From: Mucilaginibacter phenanthrenivorans
Lineage (GTDB): Bacteria; Bacteroidota; Bacteroidia; Sphingobacteriales; Sphingobacteriaceae
Direction: 5' to 3'
Length of the DNA: 64,000 nucleotides
NCBI RefSeq assembly: GCF_024721155.1
Contig: NZ_JAHVAP010000003.1
Coordinates: 496,001 to 560,000 of the forward strand
Position 1 is the first letter of the stretch; every line of letters starts with the position of its first letter. Shown here in pieces: positions 8,929 through 17,237 of this stretch. The position numbers and the translations under genes are program-made. Under the pieces are notes generated by a model. It saw only the letters and a program-made list of their open reading frames with translations. It was not told the origin of the DNA and searched no databases.

Positions 8929-9558
8929 ATGAAAAAATACATCTCCCGCTTCCATTACATCACGCAGGATCTGCGCACCCGCAGCCACCTAAAGCAGGCA
9001 ACAATAGCTTGCGAGGCCGGGGCCAACTGGATCCAGTACCGTTGCTTAACGAAGCCGGATGATGAATTAATTGAGGAAATAGACGAGATAGCTTCTTTGT
9101 GCGACGATTGGGGCACAACCCTTATCCTAACCAATCATTACCACTTGCTGGATAAGGTTGATGCACAGGGCGTACATATAGAAGATTTTGATGCTGATTT
9201 TAAAGCCATCCGCAAGGCCATCGGCAACGATAAAACCCTGGGTGCATCGGCGACAAATACACACCGCTTGTTAGCCGCACAGGCAACAGGTGTTGTTGAT
9301 TATTGCGGATACGGTCCGTTTGCACTTACCAGCACCAAGCCTAATAATTATACCCTGCTTGGCCTTGAGGGTTACCGGCAACTGGTCGACAAACACCCGG
9401 AGATCACTATGCCTGTAATAGCTGTAGGCGGCATCCACATTGAGGATGTCGACCCGCTGATAAAAACCGGCGTTTATGGCATTGCGGTTTCAGCAGCAGT
9501 AAATTTGGCAGTTGACCCCGCAAGGGCGTTTAAGGAATTTTATAAGAAGATCCATTGA
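8929..9558 (+). CDS. thiE: Thiamine phosphate synthase, divergent stand-alone copy
   Basis: This 209-aa TIM-barrel protein is of the ThiE type. ThiE couples HMP-PP with thiazole phosphate to give thiamine monophosphate. Family landmarks are WIQYR at strand 2, LILTNHYHL (usually a N-D-R type motif), AQGVHIED, GASATNTHRL, VDYCGYGPFALTSTKP and PVIAVGGIHIEDV. Several normally conserved positions differ, including the N-D-R motif, so it may be a second, specialised copy. No TPP riboswitch was found upstream. The next gene is a thiamine pyrophosphokinase-like protein. Confidence 0.75.
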   Translation: MKKYISRFHYITQDLRTRSHLKQATIACEAGANWIQYRCLTKPDDELIEEIDEIASLCDDWGTTLILTNHYHLLDKVDAQGVHIEDFDADFKAIRKAIGNDKTLGASATNTHRLLAAQATGVVDYCGYGPFALTSTKPNNYTLLGLEGYRQLVDKHPEITMPVIAVGGIHIEDVDPLIKTGVYGIAVSAAVNLAVDPARAFKEFYKKIH

Positions 9559-9568
9559 GGGTGTCTGA

Positions 9569-9685
9569 ATCAGAATTTTCAGAATTATAGAATAAACAGA
9601 ATTCTTATTAAACAGCAAACATATCTTATTAACTTAGATAAGTAAACTAACATCTTGAAAATTCATTAATTCTGTAAATTCTGAT
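9569..9685. repeat. 19-bp inverted repeat in the leader of the TPK-like gene
   Basis: Bases 9569-9587 (atcagaattttcagaatta) pair with 9667-9685 with one mismatch. The right arm ends one base before the ATG at 9687. The sequence word differs from the other start-proximal palindromes in the window but the placement is the same. Confidence 0.8.
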
Positions 9686-9686
9686 C

Positions 9687-10256
9687 ATGTCTTCACACCA
9701 CGTAGTTCGCGAAAAACAGGAGCCTGCCTTGCTGGTGCTGGGGCTTGATAATTTTGACGACGAATTACTGGGTCAGCTGCTGGAATGGAGTCCAACTGTT
9801 ATAACCACAGCCAATACTGCCGAGAAGATGAACAGCTACGGGATAAAAATTGACTGGATAATTACCGACAGTGTGAATGAGGTGGATCAATCAGACGTTA
9901 AGCTGATGTCGGCAAACAGCGATAACCTGGCTGAATCAGCCTTGAAATACCTGACCGCTTATGAGTACCCATCAGTAAATATCGTTACCGATGATTTGAA
10001 CCTGCTGGATTACGAACCCTTTGCCGACGAAATAAACCTTGTTATTTTTCACGCGGGCAAAAAGATCTTCCCGGTGGTACCCGGCTTTAGTAAATGGAAG
10101 CCAGCAGGCGACACTATTGAATTGCTAACCGACGCGAAGGACCTGCACTTTACCGGCCTCGAAAAAGTTAGCGATAAGCTCTATAAAACCACCCACGATG
10201 GCATCTTTAGCATCCATTTTAACGCGCCATTTCTATTTATTGCAGAAGAGTTATAG
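9687..10256 (+). CDS. Thiamine pyrophosphokinase-like protein
   Basis: This 189-aa soluble protein begins MSSHHVVREKQEPALLVLG. It resembles a Sphingobacteriaceae family annotated as thiamine pyrophosphokinase. The Rossmann-like first half and the short C-terminal beta domain (HDGIFSIHFNAPFLF) fit, and so does its place 128 bp after thiE. However the usual G-D-x-D-S substrate loop is not visible (WIITDSVNEVD in its place), so catalytic activity is doubtful. It could be a degenerate or repurposed TPK. Confidence 0.45.
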   Translation: MSSHHVVREKQEPALLVLGLDNFDDELLGQLLEWSPTVITTANTAEKMNSYGIKIDWIITDSVNEVDQSDVKLMSANSDNLAESALKYLTAYEYPSVNIVTDDLNLLDYEPFADEINLVIFHAGKKIFPVVPGFSKWKPAGDTIELLTDAKDLHFTGLEKVSDKLYKTTHDGIFSIHFNAPFLFIAEEL

Positions 10257-10521
10257 TATTTAACACTTTTTTGACGCCTGCCTGTTATTTACCTGTATCG
10301 TTTTACGGTCAAATTACGTATATTTACATGAGAGACCAATATAAACTTACCTGGTTAGGGGCTATTGTAATAATCCCGCTTCAAATAAAATCCGGCTTGT
10401 TTTTTTATTATAATTACAAAAATAATTTATTAGGTGTTAAACCGTTTATCTAACTTTTAGTCTATACGTTATAACTGGCTTAAAACCAATTATACCAATT
10501 CGCAAATAACAATATTTCATC

Positions 10522-11559
10522 ATGAAAACTGCATATAAAAATTTATTAAACACTGCTTTAGCTACTCTTGTATGTGTGGCTTTAGCAATTCCCGCCAGTG
10601 CGCAGCACAGGCCATCCACAAGTGGCGGCGGAGGGGGTGGAGGCGGCAGTAGCAGCCCGGCCCCGGTAAGAGCATCAGGTGGTGGTAGCTCAGCTCCATC
10701 ATTCCGTCCATCAAGCAGCGGCAGCGTTTCAAGGCCGTCAGGCGGTGGGCAGGTGGGCGTTGTTCGCCAGGGTAGCGGTGTCCGCACCAATACAGGCACG
10801 GCACCACGCGTTGGCGTTGCCCAAAGGGGTAACTATGGTTATGCTCCGCGTCCTGCAACAGGCGTAAGAGGCAATTATGGTTATGCTCCGCGTACTTCTG
10901 TAGGTGTTTCTGCAAACAGGGGCGCTACGGGCGGCTATGTAAGCAGCTACCGTTCTGCTCCAAGAGTTGGTTACGGCCATGGCGGTGGTTACTGGGGTAA
11001 CCATGGTTATTATCATTATAACCACGGCTACTATGGTTCTTATTATGCGCCGCGTTTAGGCTTTTCAATTGGTGTATTGCCTTATGGATACTATCCATTT
11101 TACTATGGCGACTTCCAATACTATTACAGCGATGGTTTGTTCTATCAATATGATAACAGCCAATACACTGTGGTTGAACCACCGGTAGGCGCTGAAGTAA
11201 AGGAGCTTCCTGAAAAAGCGCAGTCTATCGTGATCAACGGTCAGCAATATTATGAGCTTAACGGTGTGTACTACCAGGCAGTTACTAAAGACGACGGCAC
11301 AGTTGTTTACCAGGTTGCTGGTAAGGATGGCGAGTTGAATACAGGCACTAATGTACAGGACGATCAGCCGCAGGGCCCGCAAATGGGTGATATTGTTCCC
11401 CAGTTGCCGCCAGATTGCCGCAAGATAAAGGTTAACGGCGAAAAACTATACGTTTCTCCGGATGGTGTTTACTACCAGGAACTAGTTGATCCAAACGGCG
11501 GCAAAACTTACAAAGTAGTAGGTTTACCATCAGAAGATCAGCAACAAGATCAGAACTAA
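10522..11559 (+). CDS. DUF6515-type exported Gly/Tyr-rich protein
   Basis: This 345-aa protein has a signal peptide (MKTAYKNLLNTALATLVCVALAIPASAQ), a low-complexity region (runs of Gly and Ser, about 33-85), two tandem GNYGYAPR units and a Gly/Tyr/His-rich stretch. It then has a hydrophobic YYPFYY segment and two copies of a domain with the pattern V-x-NG-x-x-YY...GVYYQ (about 230-250 and 300-325). The C-terminal part matches DUF6515 of Bacteroidota. Function is unknown; a cell-surface or periplasmic role is inferred from the signal peptide. A strong intrinsic terminator follows. Confidence 0.7.
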   Translation: MKTAYKNLLNTALATLVCVALAIPASAQHRPSTSGGGGGGGGSSSPAPVRASGGGSSAPSFRPSSSGSVSRPSGGGQVGVVRQGSGVRTNTGTAPRVGVAQRGNYGYAPRPATGVRGNYGYAPRTSVGVSANRGATGGYVSSYRSAPRVGYGHGGGYWGNHGYYHYNHGYYGSYYAPRLGFSIGVLPYGYYPFYYGDFQYYYSDGLFYQYDNSQYTVVEPPVGAEVKELPEKAQSIVINGQQYYELNGVYYQAVTKDDGTVVYQVAGKDGELNTGTNVQDDQPQGPQMGDIVPQLPPDCRKIKVNGEKLYVSPDGVYYQELVDPNGGKTYKVVGLPSEDQQQDQN

Positions 11560-11583
11560 GACCCTGATAAAATATATTTATAA

Positions 11584-11614
11584 AGGTGATCTGCGAAAGC
11601 GGGTCACCTTTTTT
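11584..11614 (+). terminator. Intrinsic terminator after the DUF6515 gene
   Basis: An 11-bp stem (aggtgatctgc / gcgggtcacct) with a GAAA tetraloop is followed by a T-run, 25 bp past the stop codon. Confidence 0.9.
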
Positions 11615-11632
11615 GTTTTGAGCTCTCTATCG

Positions 11633-11783
11633 CGTCCTTGCGAGGAACGAAGCAATCTCTGAGCTATGCAGATCAGGGAGCATTAAGCCATGTGTGAACC
11701 TTACAGATACCGTTAGGTCCACACATCAACATAAAGAGCTTTGATTATCCCATGTAGAGGTTGCTTCGTTCGGCGATGATGCG
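11633..11783. repeat. Intergenic palindromic element, copy 1
   Basis: The left arm starts cgtccttgcgaggaacgaag. The right arm (11756-11783) contains agaggttgcttcgttc, so the termini are inverted but diverged. The inner word gttaggtc-acaca is shared with copy 2 at 22531-22677, showing that both are copies of one ~150-bp element. Confidence 0.8.
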
Positions 11784-11805
11784 TTGGAGATTTTATCTTA
11801 CCATA

Positions 11806-14800
11806 CTATTCCCCATCAACCATCCAAAAATCCCTGGGATACAACCTGTACAAAACAGTACCAGCCCCATCAACCGACTTTAAATAGTTTTCGTAAGCCT
11901 GCATCTGTTTTTCAGGGCCGATAACAAAGTAATTGCCACCCGGAACATCCTTTGCAGGTTTGCCGTAGCCCGGCAATATGGTTTCGTAAACCTGGTCCTT
12001 ATAGGTATAAATAGTATTGATCAGCCCGTGTTCTTTTCTCAGTTTTAAAACTGCCAGGCGGAAGTTCTTCACCAAATCAGGCGTATTGCCGTCGGCAAGG
12101 TCGTTTGACATCGCTAATCCGCGGGCCTCATAATCATCCGCAGACCGGAATGCACCCACCGCTAATGAAACCACGTAATCCATCATGGCCGTATCCACTG
12201 GCGAACGTTTGATCTCGTCGATAACGAACTTCAGGGTTTGCGGTAGTTCAGGCGTACGCTCGGCATAATATGAAAACCTGCCACTTGCCGCGTTAGCGCC
12301 TACACCTGTGCTATATGAAAGGCCTGCACCCGTAGTTTTTGTGTATACACTTTGCTTGCCGCCGCCGCCATACAACTCTGCAGCTAGAAACCGTAACAGG
12401 CTCACCCTGCCGGTATCTTTATAAGCTGTTAGCGGAGCTGTATTGATAAATACCCCCGTATGCATATCTGGTGCAATCAGGCCCGAATACACGATCGGCT
12501 CAGTGATGTTCATCCTGCTCATTACTCTTTGGTTGATAAGTTTGGTAGCAGTATAGCTTTGCATAGGTGAAGCATTATGCTCAAATGTGTCAAACAGCTT
12601 ATTAAGGCTTTGGCTCAATTTATCTTCGGTAGCTGCAGAACCAATTACCGATACCCTTACCTGCGCTGTATTCAGCAACATTTTACGCACACTGTTCAGG
12701 TTGTCCAATGTTTGAGCGGGTGCTTGGGCAAGGTCGTGCTTAATGGTAAGACATAGGGCTTTCCAGTCAGCGGCGAGGCTGTTATCGGGGATCTCGCCCA
12801 GCATTTGCTCCAGGTCCTGAGCAGCACTTTTGGCTATGGTCTTTGCTGCCGGTGACAATTGGCCAAAAGCCTCTGCATATTTTTTATTGCTGCCAGCCGA
12901 GTCAGCGCTCATTGGTTTGTCGCTATCTAGTACATGCAGCAGTTTTTTCAATTCATCTCTTTTTGTTGCTGCGGATGCAAGGCTGGTTAGCCAATTGCTG
13001 ATCGCCGCTGCGTCTGTCGGTGAGCCAGCATCCTTCAGCATCCATTTCAGGCGGAAGATGTTATACTCCCTTGTTAAAAATGACGAGGTAGCCAGCAGCA
13101 ATGGCTCGTCCTGGTATAGGTAGGCGCGCTGTGGGTTGTTCACCCAGCTCTCCTCAGCACCCTGCATAGTTTTGCGGATGCCGGTTAATTCCTGGTCAAC
13201 TAGGTCGCGGATGCGGGGCAGGTTGGCAATTGTCCAGTTTGGATTTTTCAGCACATCGGCCATCCACTCTATCGACTTTAATGATTCCGCCTCGTTATTA
13301 CCCGAACCGCTCACCACCAGCTCCGCCCGTCCGCTTTTTCCATTAACGCTGTAATAGCTGTTTAGGCTCAATATCTGTTGCTGTACCAATTGGATCATTT
13401 CCTCGTAGCTGATGGCTTTACCGTTCTTAATAATACCCGTACCGGTAAGCAGGTCAGGCAGAATAGCCAAATAAACCAGCTTATCCTGCGGAATGCCCTT
13501 CAGGCTAAATAACACGTTGGTTGTAGCACTCGTCATGTTATCAAATACCGATACTACTGCCGGCACGTTATTGGCCAGCGTTTGATTTTTGTAAACCAAT
13601 TCGTCGTCAAGCGTTAATGGCGGATTCTCGATGAACTTCACGCTGTTACTTTGTTCCAGCTTTTCCAGCACCATGGTGTTCGAGTCATAAACCGCTTTGT
13701 AGCGTTTAATGGCGTCCTGGTCGTTATTGATGTTATACAATGTTCTCAACCTTGCTACTTCTGCATCGGCACGGGCCTTGCGCTCGGTTTCCAGTTGCGC
13801 CACTATTACCGGGCTGGCTTTGCTGTAAACCACAAAAGGCAAGGTGTGGTCAAGGTCGAGTTTTGCAAGCAGCGGTTTCCACATATTTACGCCGGTTGCC
13901 AACTGTTTGCGCACTTCCGCCATTTGCGGCTTCAGCATGATCGACTTGGTAAAGCCCGGTACACCTTCCATTATCTGCAACTCAACATACCAGCTGTCGT
14001 ATGTGTTGCGGAAACCAAACTTTGGCGGGCTGTTTACAAACTTGGCGTCGCTGCGGTTGCTGCTGAGCAGGCTGCTGGCAAATCGTTTGTTAAACTCCAG
14101 TAGTTCCGGCGAATGGTCAGGATAGGCGGCTACTTTTTTAAGCTCGGCTATCACCCTATCGCGGGCCATGGTTACTTTTTCTTTGGTCAGGTTTTCGGCG
14201 CTAATGCCGTCGATGCCGATATTCACCGGGTCGCCCTGCTTAAAATCTACATAAGCATAAACCGATTGTGCATCAAAATCCGGGATCTTGGTTTTACTGT
14301 CCACGAATACCTTGTACAAGTTAGTCGTGGCATCGCCTGCGAATACCGTCAGGAAATTATTGAACTCAATGTATTCAATGGTGCTCAGCTTAAGCGTCGG
14401 CGGAAACGACATCATGATGGTACCAGGTTGCTGCGCATTTTCCGATGGGTATTCTATTGCTTCCATTTTGCCGTTCTCCGCAGGTTTTGGCTCGGGCAGC
14501 TTATCAGGCACGTGGTTGCCGACAGCAGCGCCTTTGTTCAGGGTATTCAAAATATCATTTGTGCGGCTCAGCACACTACCCAAACTCATGCTTTTCGGTA
14601 CCGAAGTAATAGCGCCCATATTGCCCAGGTAGTAATTTTTGGCATGATAAGCGGCTATATCTTCAGCATTCAGCACACGAATACCTGCGGGCAAGCCGCC
14701 CGCATTGTAAGAATGCGGATGCGCGTTGCCATATTGCAACCTGCCCAGCTCGTCGCCAAGCAGGGAGTAGGGATTGTTCATGCCTGAGGTCATCTCGTTA

Positions 14801-15381
14801 TAAACCGAGCCTTTTTCTTCAAGCCGTAATGTTTTATCAGGATTTTGGGTGATTCCCCAGTTGCGTACCTCGCGGTTTACTTCCTCGTTGGTATAATCGG
14901 GATATAGCAAGGCATCCATGTATTTTTCAAAAAGGTTGTAGAATACCTCCGCACCACCGCCGGTATTAAAATTATAAACCGTGTGCAACTGCGACGTAAA
15001 GGCGTTTGATTCCGCCAGCGACATACCCTCACGCGTATTCAGCTGATGGCCCTTGTTGCCCTTTGTTATGAGTAGGTGCTCCTGGGTATGGGGCTCGCCC
15101 TTATCACTCACAGGGAATGTATTAACATAAATAAACGTTTGCGGCACCGACTCCACCTGGAGCAGGTCGAGTGTAAAACCCGTTGCCACATGCACAAAAC
15201 GACCTCCCATAGGCTTGTCGGCATCGCTCAGGTAAACAGCAACGGCCTTGAAGCCGTTCACCACTTCACCCTGCTTAACGGTGGCTAGTGAGGGCGTGTT
15301 TTGTGCCGCTGCCTGTTGGCAAACACCCGTAAACAATAAACAAAAAGCAATTGCTAATAATCGTAAAGGTTGATAACGCAT
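11806..15381 (-). CDS. M16C-family zinc metalloprotease (PreP-like)
   Basis: This 1191-aa protein has a signal peptide (cleavage near AAAQN). The inverted zinc motif HTQEH at residues 98-102 is the HxxEH of M16 peptidases, with a downstream glutamate-rich helix (EEKGSVYNEMTSGM) giving the third ligand. The length and the large second half fit the M16C presequence-protease branch, a single chain with two M16 halves, rather than short M16B proteins. It probably degrades peptides in the periplasm. It stands alone; the long reading frames opposite it are shadows. Confidence 0.85.
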   Translation of the reverse strand: MRYQPLRLLAIAFCLLFTGVCQQAAAQNTPSLATVKQGEVVNGFKAVAVYLSDADKPMGGRFVHVATGFTLDLLQVESVPQTFIYVNTFPVSDKGEPHTQEHLLITKGNKGHQLNTREGMSLAESNAFTSQLHTVYNFNTGGGAEVFYNLFEKYMDALLYPDYTNEEVNREVRNWGITQNPDKTLRLEEKGSVYNEMTSGMNNPYSLLGDELGRLQYGNAHPHSYNAGGLPAGIRVLNAEDIAAYHAKNYYLGNMGAITSVPKSMSLGSVLSRTNDILNTLNKGAAVGNHVPDKLPEPKPAENGKMEAIEYPSENAQQPGTIMMSFPPTLKLSTIEYIEFNNFLTVFAGDATTNLYKVFVDSKTKIPDFDAQSVYAYVDFKQGDPVNIGIDGISAENLTKEKVTMARDRVIAELKKVAAYPDHSPELLEFNKRFASSLLSSNRSDAKFVNSPPKFGFRNTYDSWYVELQIMEGVPGFTKSIMLKPQMAEVRKQLATGVNMWKPLLAKLDLDHTLPFVVYSKASPVIVAQLETERKARADAEVARLRTLYNINNDQDAIKRYKAVYDSNTMVLEKLEQSNSVKFIENPPLTLDDELVYKNQTLANNVPAVVSVFDNMTSATTNVLFSLKGIPQDKLVYLAILPDLLTGTGIIKNGKAISYEEMIQLVQQQILSLNSYYSVNGKSGRAELVVSGSGNNEAESLKSIEWMADVLKNPNWTIANLPRIRDLVDQELTGIRKTMQGAEESWVNNPQRAYLYQDEPLLLATSSFLTREYNIFRLKWMLKDAGSPTDAAAISNWLTSLASAATKRDELKKLLHVLDSDKPMSADSAGSNKKYAEAFGQLSPAAKTIAKSAAQDLEQMLGEIPDNSLAADWKALCLTIKHDLAQAPAQTLDNLNSVRKMLLNTAQVRVSVIGSAATEDKLSQSLNKLFDTFEHNASPMQSYTATKLINQRVMSRMNITEPIVYSGLIAPDMHTGVFINTAPLTAYKDTGRVSLLRFLAAELYGGGGKQSVYTKTTGAGLSYSTGVGANAASGRFSYYAERTPELPQTLKFVIDEIKRSPVDTAMMDYVVSLAVGAFRSADDYEARGLAMSNDLADGNTPDLVKNFRLAVLKLRKEHGLINTIYTYKDQVYETILPGYGKPAKDVPGGNYFVIGPEKQMQAYENYLKSVDGAGTVLYRLYPRDFWMVDGE

Positions 15382-15493
15382 AAGTGTGAGGGTTAATGCG
15401 TTAAAGCTAAGGAATGTAGAGGAAATTTGCAGGGAATGACAGAGATAATTTCACGACACGATGAAACCATGTGTCCCGGAAAAATACGCTATG

Positions 15494-16270
15494 TCACCCC
15501 TTTGCCAAATCCTGTCCGAAGATCTTACTGAGCATATCATAAAGCTCAGGGTGTTTGGTTTGAAACTGGTCAGGTTTTTCGAAGAAGTATTCTGACACCA
15601 CAGCGAAGAACTCGGCTTCATTGGTGGTGGCGTAGGGATTGATATCCGAGTGGCCAGCTTCAATTTTATGGATCTCCTGGTGCATCATGCGCACCCATGG
15701 CTTTACATATTCAAAGGGCAAAAAGCCTTCAGGGATACCATCTGTGGCGCCGTCAGACTTATCCACCAGGTGCACAAACTCGTGGATGCCGGTGTTCTCT
15801 TTCCCTGCGCCTGATGAAAACCCTTTTACCAGCGCATTCCGCGACAGGATCATTTGCCCGTTCATATAACCTGTTCCTACCATGCCGGCAATGTTCCGGC
15901 CGTCTGTAGCTTCGTATTGGTATTGCTCATCGAATGTATCGGGGTACAGCAGCACATTGGTAACGTTGCGATAACTCCAGTCCTTAAACCTGAAGATAGG
16001 GATCACCGCGCTTGATGCCACCATCAGGCGATCAAGATCAGTTACCGTAAGGCCAACACCTTCAACGCGAACGCCATCTAAAAACTGCTCGATTTTATCT
16101 TCAAAGTATGCTTTATCAATATCGGAGAGATTGCTATAATAACCGATATGAGTTGCCAGCAGCTTCCTTTGCGTATCGGTAAGGATCACTTGGGTAAGTT
16201 GCCTTTTGCGGCCACGCTGGTAAAGAGTAAAACCGATAACGAGGGCAATAGCTACGAGGATGTAAAGCAT
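15494..16270 (-). CDS. M90 (MtfA-like) zinc peptidase with N-terminal membrane anchor
   Basis: This 258-aa protein starts with one TM segment (MLYILVAIALVIGFTLYQ) and then an MtfA/M90 domain. The zinc motif HEFVH lies in IHEFVHLVDKSDGATDG, followed by a downstream glutamate in NEAEFFAVVSEYFF. MtfA in enterobacteria is a cytosolic peptidase linked to the Mlc glucose repressor; Bacteroidota members carry a TM anchor and their role is unknown. It stands alone, 112 bp from the M16C gene. Confidence 0.85.
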   Translation of the reverse strand: MLYILVAIALVIGFTLYQRGRKRQLTQVILTDTQRKLLATHIGYYSNLSDIDKAYFEDKIEQFLDGVRVEGVGLTVTDLDRLMVASSAVIPIFRFKDWSYRNVTNVLLYPDTFDEQYQYEATDGRNIAGMVGTGYMNGQMILSRNALVKGFSSGAGKENTGIHEFVHLVDKSDGATDGIPEGFLPFEYVKPWVRMMHQEIHKIEAGHSDINPYATTNEAEFFAVVSEYFFEKPDQFQTKHPELYDMLSKIFGQDLAKG

Positions 16271-16346
16271 AAATTGGTTTGTAACTTAATGGTGCAACAG
16301 ACCAAATGTATCTATAAAATGAGGAATAATAATCCTACCTCTTGTT

Positions 16347-16766
16347 TTAAGAAAATTGCAAATCAATAAGCTCCTGGCCTAATTCGCGGATTCCGGATAT
16401 TATTTTTTCAGTTTGCTTTTGTGATGGTTTTTTTTGTCCGCCAACATATTGAGCCAGCAAACTTTGGTTCATGCCAACCCGTGATGACAAAGCTTTGGCA
16501 TTAATAACTTTATAATACTCAAAAAATTGAGGCAGATCCAACGTAATCTGAATCTGACTTTCATTTACTTCAGGCAAATTCATTTCATCATTATAAAGAT
16601 TCAAGGCCTCAAGAATATTTTCCTTCAAGTTAGTAATTGATCTTCCTGTTGTATAAACCGGAAATTTTTCAGCGTAAGCTGAAAAACCTGTCGATGTTTT
16701 TTCGACAATTAAATTTATTTTTTTGCCAGCCACATCTTTCACGACTCTTGTGTTTTTTAATTTCAT
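16347..16766 (-). CDS. hicB: HicB-family antitoxin with C-terminal helix-turn-helix
   Basis: This 139-aa protein has a HicB-type partial RNase H fold in the first half (GFSAYAEKFPVYTTGRSITNLKENILEAL). A Cro/C1-like HTH follows in the second half (KALSSRVGMNQSLLAQYVGGQKKPSQKQ). HicB antitoxins neutralise HicA and repress the operon. It lies 54 bp downstream of hicA on the same strand, the usual toxin-first order. Confidence 0.85.
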   Translation of the reverse strand: MKLKNTRVVKDVAGKKINLIVEKTSTGFSAYAEKFPVYTTGRSITNLKENILEALNLYNDEMNLPEVNESQIQITLDLPQFFEYYKVINAKALSSRVGMNQSLLAQYVGGQKKPSQKQTEKIISGIRELGQELIDLQFS

Positions 16767-16820
16767 GTTTTCCCGGGTTCAAAATAAAAGTACGAATAGA
16801 AAACAAAAAGTTTATATAAG

Positions 16821-17006
16821 CTATTTTAAGCCTGCTTGTTTTAAAATGGCATTTTCAAGGCCTTTACCAACTTCAGCGCTTCCATGGTCTGGAACAATTA
16901 ATGTGTTGGTTTTTGTAGCGTGTACCATTACGATATGACTGCCATTTTGCCTCTTCTTATACCATCCATCCTTTTTTAGGATCCTTAAAAGTTCGGAACT
17001 TTTCAT
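16821..17006 (-). CDS. hicA: HicA-family mRNA interferase toxin
   Basis: This 61-aa protein has the compact dsRBD-like HicA fold. The catalytic histidine is in GSHIVMVH and the family start SSELLRILKKDGW is present. HicA cleaves mRNA and tmRNA when free of HicB. It is the first gene of the pair; repeat operators lie upstream. Confidence 0.9.
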   Translation of the reverse strand: MKSSELLRILKKDGWYKKRQNGSHIVMVHATKTNTLIVPDHGSAEVGKGLENAILKQAGLK

Positions 17007-17090
17007 GCTGATTAGTTTTCCTTTTGATTGACTTACTTTGTAACGTCACAATAAAAGCAGTTTAAGTCCCGTTTAAACTTCCTGATAAAA

Positions 17091-17139
17091 GTAATAAATA
17101 TATTACCCATTAACAAGTAAAAAGTAAATTATATATTAC
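17091..17139. promoter_or_regulatory. Paired palindromes upstream of hicAB
   Basis: A perfect 6-4-6 palindrome gtaataaatatattac (17091-17106) and an imperfect second copy gtaaattatatattac (17124-17139) have starts 33 bp apart, close to three helical turns. They lie 85-133 bp upstream of hicA and are candidate operators for the HTH-bearing HicB. Confidence 0.4.
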
Positions 17140-17237
17140 CTTTTTAGAAAACATCCGTCTCAAAACAAAAACAGCGATAAACCGTAAAGTCTATCGCTGT
17201 TAAATTATTCGATTATAAAAATCTAAACTCGTAAATC

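Noticed and set aside
10271-10453. 60-aa plus-strand frame before the DUF6515 gene
   Set aside because: No motif, no ribosome site, and it covers the probable promoter region of the next gene.
13651-14787. Long plus-strand reading frames opposite the M16C protease
   Set aside because: They lie entirely inside a well-supported minus-strand gene, lack family motifs and have unusual composition.
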